From Eubacteriales Family XIII. Incertae Sedis bacterium (GTDB taxonomy: Bacteria > Bacillota > Clostridia > Peptostreptococcales > Anaerovoracaceae): 9,839 nt of DNA. Below, one piece after another: positions 6,610 to 9,839 of the stretch. Location: positions 1 through 9,839 of the forward strand of contig JAITPU010000038.1 in assembly GCA_031289235.1 (NCBI GenBank). Direction: 5' to 3'. Positions within the stretch are counted from its first letter, which is position 1. Each line of letters begins with the position of its first letter. The notes under the pieces are model-generated. The model searched no databases and had not been told where the DNA came from. It saw only the letters and a list, made by a program, of their open reading frames with translations. Position numbers and translations under genes: made by a program.

Positions 6610-6657
6610 CAAAGACCTTCGCGACTCCAATGTTCAGTCGGTGACGCAATTAAGTTA
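6610..6657. repeat. 48-bp dispersed repeat, copy B (ffh-rpsP spacer)
   Basis: This second copy matches 6248-6295. It begins, in the direction of transcription, at the ffh stop codon itself. The plus-strand stem is TCGCGACT (6619-6626) with AGTCGGTGA (6636-6644, one bulged G) around the loop CCAATGTTC (6627-6635). The bulge and loop length are the same as in copy A, and differences in the stem keep pairing if G-U is allowed. Unlike copy A it lacks the distal AAACATTGGA partner arm. Confidence 0.6.
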
Positions 6658-8007
6658 AATACCGTTAAATCCGCCGAAATTTTTCATTATCTTGCTTCTG
6701 TTGTGTTTGGATCCGCCCATGAAGCTCTTCATCATCTTCCTCGCCTCTTCATAGCGTTTGATCAGGATGTTGATCTTCTGCACGGTCTGTCCCGAACCCG
6801 CCGCCACGCGCTTTCTCCTCCCGGAATTCAGTATGGAAGGGTTTCGCCGTTCTTCCTTGGTCATCGAGCAGATTATGGCTTCCATCTGCTTGAATTCTTT
6901 TTCTCCGGCCTCTACATTGATGTTTTTCATCGAACCGCCAATCCCCGGAAGCATACCGATGAGCTTGCCGATGCCGCCCATTTTTCTGATCTGCCCGATC
7001 TGCTCCAAAAAGTCTTCAAGAGTGAACTCGTTTTTCTTGATCTTGCGTTCGAGTTTTTCGGCTTCAGCGTCGTCAAAATTTTCCTGAGCCTTTTCTATAA
7101 GACTCATCACATCGCCCATGCCCAGAATCCGCGAAGCCATGCGTTCCGGGTGGAAAGCTTCAAGCGCGTCGAACTTTTCGCCTGAGCCTATGAATTTTAT
7201 CGGCCTCTGCGTCACGGTTTTCGCGGAAAGCGCCGCGCCGCCGCGAGTATCGCCGTCTAACTTCGTCATGATAACGCCGTCGACGCCGAGCGCGCCGTTG
7301 AAGCCCGCCGCCGCGTTCACCGCGTCCTGTCCCATCATCGCGTCCATCACAAGGAGAATCTCGTGGGGACGAACGGCCTTTTTGAGCCTGACCAATTCCC
7401 CCATGAGCGCCTCGTCGATCTGCAGGCGGCCGGCTGTGTCTATGATGAGTACGTCGAAACCTTTGTAATCAGCTTCTTTCACGGCCTTTTCGGCAATCTC
7501 GACGGGATCTTCCGATTCCCGCATGACGAACACCGGCGCGTCCACGCTCTTTCCCACTATTTCGAGCTGGTCGATCGCCGCCGGACGGTATACGTCGCAG
7601 GCGGCCAGCATGGGTTTCTTGCCGATTTTTTTCAGATAATTCGCCAGCTTGCCGCAGGTCGTGGTCTTCCCGCTTCCCTGCAACCCCACCAGCATGATGA
7701 CCGTGAAGCCCTTCGGCGAATAAGTCAACCGGCTGTTCACCCCGCCCATGAGACCCACAAGCTCGTCCTTTACGATCTTAAGAACCTGCTGGGCCGGGGT
7801 AAGGCTTTCCATGACGTCTTTGCCCTTGGCTTTTTCCTTTACACTCTCGATAAACTGCTTTACGATTTTAAAGCCGACGTCCGCCTCCAGCAGCGCCAGC
7901 TTCACTTCTCGCATCGCTTCGTCGATATCTGTTTCCGTCAGTACGCCTTTGCCTCTCAGCTTCTTGAATACGCCCTGCAATTTTTCGGATAAGCTTTCAA
8001 ACGCCAT
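6655..8007 (-). CDS. ffh: signal recognition particle protein Ffh (SRP54)
   Basis: A 450-residue GTPase that, with 4.5S/6S SRP RNA, binds signal sequences of nascent membrane proteins and delivers ribosomes to FtsY. The N domain starts MAFESLSEKLQGVFKKLRGKG. The GTPase motifs are GLQGSGKT (108-115), DVYRPAAIDQL (138-148), DTAGR (190-194) and TKLDGD (248-253), with GSGEK at 274-278. The M domain from about 318 has the RNA-binding SGRRKRVAAGSG (395-406) and Met- and Gly-rich parts (GKLIGMLPGIGG and KMMKSFMGGS). The ATG at 8007 was chosen because it gives the classic N-terminus; an in-frame TTG at 8040 would add 11 residues. GGAG lies 12 bases before that ATG, a slightly long spacing. ylxM ends 39 bp upstream. 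Confidence 0.98.
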   Translation of the reverse strand: MAFESLSEKLQGVFKKLRGKGVLTETDIDEAMREVKLALLEADVGFKIVKQFIESVKEKAKGKDVMESLTPAQQVLKIVKDELVGLMGGVNSRLTYSPKGFTVIMLVGLQGSGKTTTCGKLANYLKKIGKKPMLAACDVYRPAAIDQLEIVGKSVDAPVFVMRESEDPVEIAEKAVKEADYKGFDVLIIDTAGRLQIDEALMGELVRLKKAVRPHEILLVMDAMMGQDAVNAAAGFNGALGVDGVIMTKLDGDTRGGAALSAKTVTQRPIKFIGSGEKFDALEAFHPERMASRILGMGDVMSLIEKAQENFDDAEAEKLERKIKKNEFTLEDFLEQIGQIRKMGGIGKLIGMLPGIGGSMKNINVEAGEKEFKQMEAIICSMTKEERRNPSILNSGRRKRVAAGSGQTVQKINILIKRYEEARKMMKSFMGGSKHNRSKIMKNFGGFNGI

Positions 8008-8046
8008 CCTGACCTGTTTCTCCTTCCCGCCTTTTAGCAAATTTCG

Positions 8047-8400
8047 TCATTGCGTCAAACCGCCGATCACTCCGGCGAAAGCCTCCAATCGCGCGCCTAT
8101 TTCCGCGTTCGCTTTATGAATCGCATCCAATTCGGTTCTCATCAGCTCCATCTGCTCGTTTTGACTTCGGAACTTTTCGATCAGTCCCAGTTTTTCTTCA
8201 AATCCGCCTAAGGCCGCCTCCGCCTTTTTCAGCGTGTCATGCACGCCCTGACGCGTGATCCCCAGTTCCGCGGAAATCTCCGACAGGGAAAGATTATCAC
8301 CGTGATATAAGCGAAAAATATCTCTCTGTTTTCCGTTCAAAAGCGTGCCGTAAAAATCATAGAGCATACTCATCCGCATCATATCTTCAAGCCGCGCCAT
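8047..8400 (-). CDS. ylxM: YlxM/p13-family HTH protein, SRP-associated
   Basis: A 117-residue protein when read from the ATG at 8400, which has AAAGGG 6 bases upstream. The frame extends to a TTG at 8415, giving 122 residues, but that has no matching ribosome binding site. The sequence YDFYGTLLNGKQRDIFRLY (14-32) followed by a sigma-70 region 4-like helix-turn-helix, LSLSEISAELGITRQGVHDTL (37-57), is typical of YlxM. Residues about 68-108 look like an amphipathic or coiled-coil tail. YlxM genes sit just before ffh in many Bacillota and have been reported to modulate SRP function. It is the first gene after the strong promoter in the upstream spacer and could, by inference, bind the inverted repeat there. 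Confidence 0.93.
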   Translation of the reverse strand: MARLEDMMRMSMLYDFYGTLLNGKQRDIFRLYHGDNLSLSEISAELGITRQGVHDTLKKAEAALGGFEEKLGLIEKFRSQNEQMELMRTELDAIHKANAEIGARLEAFAGVIGGLTQ

Positions 8401-8420
8401 AGTTTTCCCTTTCAAGGCAC

Positions 8421-8449
8421 AATATAGCAGAACGCGCCCCGACTGTCAA
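8421..8449 (-). promoter_or_regulatory. near-consensus sigma-A promoter for ylxM-ffh
   Basis: On the minus strand TTGACA (8444-8449) is a perfect -35 box, followed after exactly 17 bp by TATATT (8421-8426) as -10 box. Transcription would start some 10-15 bases before the ylxM ribosome binding site, giving a very short leader. This is the best promoter in the window and probably drives ylxM, ffh and genes further downstream. Confidence 0.85.
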
Positions 8450-8466
8450 GCGTTTTTCTTGACAGT
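8442..8466. promoter_or_regulatory. perfect 9-bp inverted repeat over the -35 box (putative operator)
   Basis: ACTGTCAAG (8442-8450) and CTTGACAGT (8458-8466) are perfect inverted repeats separated by 7 bases (CGTTTTT on the plus strand). The left arm contains the whole -35 hexamer of the ylxM promoter. The arm centres are 16 bp apart, one and a half helical turns. No T-tract follows on either strand, so a terminator is unlikely. A repressor or activator site is plausible; the regulator is unknown. Confidence 0.5.
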
Positions 8467-8491
8467 TAATGCGCGGCAAGTTCCGCCGCTT

Positions 8492-8508
8492 ACTATTCAA
8501 AGGCAGGC
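8492..8508. repeat. 17-bp intergenic repeat, copy 2 (sppA-ylxM spacer)
   Basis: ACTATTCAAAGGCAGGC is identical to 1925-1941. Here it lies inside a longer inverted repeat, CCGCTT (8486-8491) with AAGCGG (8522-8527), in the 165-bp spacer after sppA. The rest of this spacer holds the ylxM promoter, the putative operator and a small GCGGC/GCCGC stem near 8472-8488. No intrinsic terminator is visible after sppA. Confidence 0.6.
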
Positions 8509-8565
8509 GTTGATAGGCCGAAAGCGGGGCATAAACCACGCTTCCTTTTAATATAGTGCCTCCCT

Positions 8566-9621
8566 TTACTGATACTGATAGCGAACCGGAGCCACGCGCC
8601 GGTTTTGCGCGAAATCGAGGACCGCGGACACATCGCCTTTTCCAAAATTTTCCAGTGCGCTGACGAGGCTTCCGGTGGCTTTAAAGCCGAGCAGTCTGCC
8701 GAAAAACGAACTGTCAGCGCGATAGATATCCACCAGCGGACAATCCAAACCGTAACTCATTCTCATATCCCGCAGCGCCTCGTCAAAAGCTCCGATCTCG
8801 TCGATCAGGCCAAGCTTTAAAGCCTGTTTCGCGGTATAAACTCTGCCGTCGGCGATATTTTTCACCGTTTCGACGCTCAGATCCCGTTCTGCGGCGACAA
8901 TGTCCACAAACTGCTCATACGCTTCGTCAGCCAAGCCTTGAAATATTGCCCTCTGTTCGTCTGTAAGGGGATCAAAATAGCCGCCCATTCCTTTGTTCCT
9001 GCCTGAGGCAAAGGTTTCCGCGCGGACTCCATATTTTTCCAGAAACTCGGAGACGTCAACTACGGTTCCCATCATAACGCCAATAGAACCCGTCCACGTG
9101 TTGCGATTCGCGTATATCTTGTCAGCGGGCGCGGAAATATAATAACCTCCCGACGCGGCCATCGACCCCATGGCGACATAAACCGGATTTCCAGTTTTTT
9201 TCTTATATTCCTTTATTTTCAAATAAAGTTCGTCGCTTTCGTAAACGCCGCCGCCCGGCGTATTCACGAATAAAATAAGGCCCTTGTTTTTGGGGTCGTC
9301 TTCGAGTTCGGCGATCTTGTTCAGAGTCCAACTGTGCTGATAAGGCGCGGACGACCCGAAAATGTCCTCGTTTTCTTCGGCGTCGATAGTGCCGCTCACA
9401 GTCAATTTCGCTATATATTCGTCAGGCATACCCGGAAACAGAAAATATTTCAAAAAAACGACCAACGCAAAAATAACGCCTATGATCAACAAATAAATGA
9501 TCAGACCATCCCGCAAAGTTTTTTTGTTCATCGGCTGTCTTTGCCCGTCGCGCCTGAATCTCGGCGCGGCCGCGGAATCCGTTGCCGCCGCGATATCGCG
9601 CTCGTTATTTGTACCATCCAT
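8566..9621 (-). CDS. sppA: signal peptide peptidase SppA (serine protease family S49)
   Basis: A 351-residue membrane protease of the short Gram-positive SppA type, which degrades cleaved signal peptides and other membrane-associated peptides. A hydrophilic N-terminal tail (about 1-36) is followed by one membrane segment at about 39-62. The S49 core has FVNTPGGGVYESDELY at 118-133, the nucleophile S157 in SMAASGGYYISAPADKIYAN, GSIGVMMGT at 178-186, and the general base K210 in FASGRNKGMGG. The Ser-Lys spacing of 53 closely matches the 52 of B. subtilis SppA (S147/K199, from memory). The ATG at 9621 has GGGG 6 bases upstream. An internal ATG at residue 31 would shorten the tail but lacks a good ribosome binding site. 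It lies 57 bp after a glyoxalase-fold gene. Confidence 0.95.
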   Translation of the reverse strand: MDGTNNERDIAAATDSAAAPRFRRDGQRQPMNKKTLRDGLIIYLLIIGVIFALVVFLKYFLFPGMPDEYIAKLTVSGTIDAEENEDIFGSSAPYQHSWTLNKIAELEDDPKNKGLILFVNTPGGGVYESDELYLKIKEYKKKTGNPVYVAMGSMAASGGYYISAPADKIYANRNTWTGSIGVMMGTVVDVSEFLEKYGVRAETFASGRNKGMGGYFDPLTDEQRAIFQGLADEAYEQFVDIVAAERDLSVETVKNIADGRVYTAKQALKLGLIDEIGAFDEALRDMRMSYGLDCPLVDIYRADSSFFGRLLGFKATGSLVSALENFGKGDVSAVLDFAQNRRVAPVRYQYQ

Positions 9622-9650
9622 GTTTTACCCCATTTGGCGGAGTGATAAGC

Positions 9651-9670
9651 TTCCGCGATACCCGGCGGAA
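9651..9670. other. small inverted repeat between the VOC gene and sppA
   Basis: TTCCGC (9651-9656) and GCGGAA (9665-9670) form a 6-bp stem with an 8-base loop just after the VOC gene stop. No T-run follows on the transcribed strand, so termination is doubtful. Confidence 0.3.
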
Positions 9671-9677
9671 ACAGGCT

Positions 9678-9839
9678 TCAAGCCGGCACGATTTCCAGCC
9701 AGTATCCGTCCGGATCGCTTATAAAATAGATGCCCATCTCATTATTTTCATAGCAGATACAACCCATTTCCCTGTGTCTTTCATGGGCGGCATCGTAATC
9801 ATCCGCGCGGAAGGCCAGATGAAACTCGTTGTCCCCAAG
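9678..9839 (-). CDS. glyoxalase I / VOC-fold protein (C-terminal 53 residues; 5' end outside window)
   Basis: The frame is open from the right edge to a TGA at 9678-9680. The visible part begins LGDNEFHLAFRADDYDAA and ends GIYFISDPDGYWLEIVPA. FHLAF and SDPDGYWLEI are the hallmark halves of a glyoxalase I-type domain. In E. coli GloA the equivalent His (FHLAF) and Glu (WLEI) are metal ligands, and both are present here (7th and 49th visible residues). This suggests a functional metal-binding VOC enzyme such as lactoylglutathione lyase. Other VOC members share these motifs, and the N-terminal half is not in the window, so the substrate is left open. Confidence 0.85.
   Translation of the reverse strand, partial: LGDNEFHLAFRADDYDAAHERHREMGCICYENNEMGIYFISDPDGYWLEIVPA

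Noticed and set aside
7363..7992. 209-codon plus-strand open frame opposite ffh
   Set aside because: Shadow of the highly conserved ffh sequence; no family features and no ribosome binding site worth noting.
8467..8527. possible intrinsic terminator after sppA (GCGGC/GCCGC and CCGCTT/AAGCGG stems)
   Set aside because: Neither stem is followed by a T-tract on the minus strand, so termination there is not supported.

Overview
The window is a chromosomal housekeeping region with every gene on the minus strand, so transcription runs from high to low coordinates. It looks like Bacillota, most likely a Clostridia-type lineage. It has DivIVA and SepF (Gram-positive-type division proteins), the rpsP-khpA-rimM-trmD order, ylxM directly before ffh, lspA directly before an RluD-type pseudouridine synthase, and purine-rich ribosome binding sites. 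Base composition looks mid-range (about half G+C by eye). No genus can be named from this alone. No transposase, phage gene, CRISPR array, tRNA or rRNA was found.

Layout in the direction of transcription: the 3' end of a glyoxalase/VOC-fold gene (9678-9839); sppA, a membrane-bound signal peptide peptidase (8566-9621); a 165-bp spacer with a near-consensus sigma-A promoter whose -35 box lies in a perfect inverted repeat; ylxM and ffh (signal recognition particle); rpsP (ribosomal protein bS16); khpA (KH RNA-binding protein); rimM (30S maturation); trmD (tRNA m1G37 methyltransferase); an HlyD-like membrane-anchored protein; yggS (PLP homeostasis); sepF and yggT (division, membrane); divIVA (polar coiled-coil scaffold); lspA (lipoprotein signal peptidase); and an RluD-type pseudouridine synthase cut by the left edge.

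The genes from ylxM to the pseudouridine synthase are tightly packed, with short gaps and several overlaps. No intrinsic terminator with a T-tract was seen, so one long operon is plausible: protein targeting, ribosome and tRNA maturation, then cell division and lipoprotein processing. It joins two clusters that are often separate, the ffh/rpsP/trmD cluster and the ylm/divIVA/lspA cluster. ylmH (S4 domain), usually between yggT and divIVA, is not there, and rplS does not follow trmD.

The least explained DNA is in the spacers. The two spacers flanking rpsP share a diverged repeat of about 48 bp that can fold into the same bulged stem-loop. One copy overlaps a 101-bp nested palindromic element between rpsP and khpA. 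A separate exact 17-bp repeat occurs upstream of divIVA and between ylxM and sppA. No gene-free stretch exceeds 300 bp. I found no convincing new multi-gene system; the intergenic elements and the putative operator are the best leads.
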